A stretch of DNA of 32,281 bases. Source: Fulvimonas sp. R45 (GTDB lineage Bacteria; Pseudomonadota; Gammaproteobacteria; Xanthomonadales; Rhodanobacteraceae). The notes below the pieces were generated by a model that saw only the letters and a program-made list of their open reading frames with translations, had not been told where the DNA came from and made no database searches. Position 1 is the first letter of the stretch. The number at the start of each line of letters is the position of its first letter. Below are positions 32,099 through 32,281 of the stretch, in pieces. The DNA is taken from contig NZ_JASERU010000027.1 in the NCBI RefSeq assembly GCF_030504985.1, positions 1 through 32,281 of the forward strand. Reading direction: 5' to 3'. A program made the position numbers and the translations under genes.

Positions 32099-32281
32099 GT
32101 CCCCCCGGTTTTGAGTAGCACGGCCGTTTGGAGTCCAATCCCCCAACCGAAGGAGATTGGACGTGAAGAAGCGCTTTTCCGAAGAACAGATCATCGGCTT
32201 CCTGCGTGAGGCGGATGCCGGCCTGCCGATCAAGGAGCTGTGCCGCAAGCACGGCTTCAGCGAGGCCTCCTACTACCTGTG
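32099..32281 (+). mobile_element. IS3-family insertion sequence, left part only
   Basis: Homology to rhs stops after TACCCCGAC at 32098 and new sequence starts (GTCCCCCCGGTTTTGAGTAG), followed by a transposase orfA. The exact terminal base is uncertain by a few nucleotides. The element continues beyond the window. Confidence 0.8.
32163..32281 (+). CDS. IS3-family transposase OrfA, 5' part (runs off window)
   Basis: The first 39 complete codons of an IS3-family OrfA. It opens (M)KKRFSEEQIIGFLREADAG, and the later GLPIKELCRKHGFSEASYYL is the helix-turn-helix that binds the IS ends. The sequence is of the IS407/IS51-like type. The start is GTG at 32163 with AAGGAG 8 nt upstream. In this family OrfA is normally followed by OrfB, often expressed by -1 frameshifting; that part is not in the window. 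Confidence 0.9.
   Translation, partial: MKKRFSEEQIIGFLREADAGLPIKELCRKHGFSEASYYL

Overview
The window is high-GC gammaproteobacterial chromosome. Gene content fits Xanthomonadales (Lysobacterales), most likely Rhodanobacteraceae such as Rhodanobacter or Dyella. The evidence is uniformly GC-rich third codon positions, a secreted hydrolase that closely follows the Xanthomonas alpha-amino-acid ester hydrolase motif set, and dispersed GC-rich inverted repeats between genes. The taxonomic call is inference; there is no rRNA or other marker here.

Layout. 1-422: a possible mobile-element end and a 166-bp tandem repeat. 423-4384 (minus): secreted ester hydrolase, a perfect 19-bp-stem terminator, an OmpA-type lipoprotein and a DUF4105 membrane protein. 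4497-6410 (plus): lipoprotein with an alpha/beta-hydrolase domain. 6418-9173 (minus): small cupin, acyl-CoA dehydrogenase, lipoprotein. 9300-10398 (plus): SET-domain protein and DJ-1/PfpI-family protein. 10399-11514: dispersed repeats, a small charged ORF and a MITE-like nested inverted repeat. 11515-12387 (minus): Sel1-repeat secreted protein. 12520-16741 (minus): glycerol catabolism, transcribed glpD, glpF, glpK, with a dispersed repeat between glpF and glpK. 17111-19150 (minus): EF-G-2-like GTPase. 19263-22551 (plus): two tandem paralogues with TonB-like architecture and a shared C-terminal domain I do not recognise. 22618-23492 (minus): a decayed GH24 lysozyme gene overlapping (TGATG) an intact secreted protein that may be its inhibitor or immunity partner. 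23606-26394 (minus): a two-subunit molybdenum-hydroxylase pair. 26883-31693 (plus): a large RHS polymorphic toxin with its candidate immunity gene. 31698-32281: a 97%-identical displaced rhs fragment cut by an IS3-type element that runs off the window.

How the genes work together. The glp block takes up glycerol (GlpF), phosphorylates it (GlpK) and oxidises glycerol-3-phosphate (GlpD). The rhs end is a toxin/immunity module with recombination debris behind it, as in C-terminal tip exchange. The lysozyme/secreted-protein pair looks like a second effector/immunity-type locus whose effector has died.

Most unusual points. (1) The molybdenum-hydroxylase pair keeps both reading frames and its translational coupling. 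Yet the small subunit has lost all four cysteines of the plant-type [2Fe-2S] cluster, and the large subunit has Phe where the catalytic Glu motif is expected. (2) The tandem TonB-like paralogues carry a conserved uncharacterised domain. (3) The lysozyme remnant can be read only by joining three frames. All family assignments come from motif recognition by eye; no database search was run.
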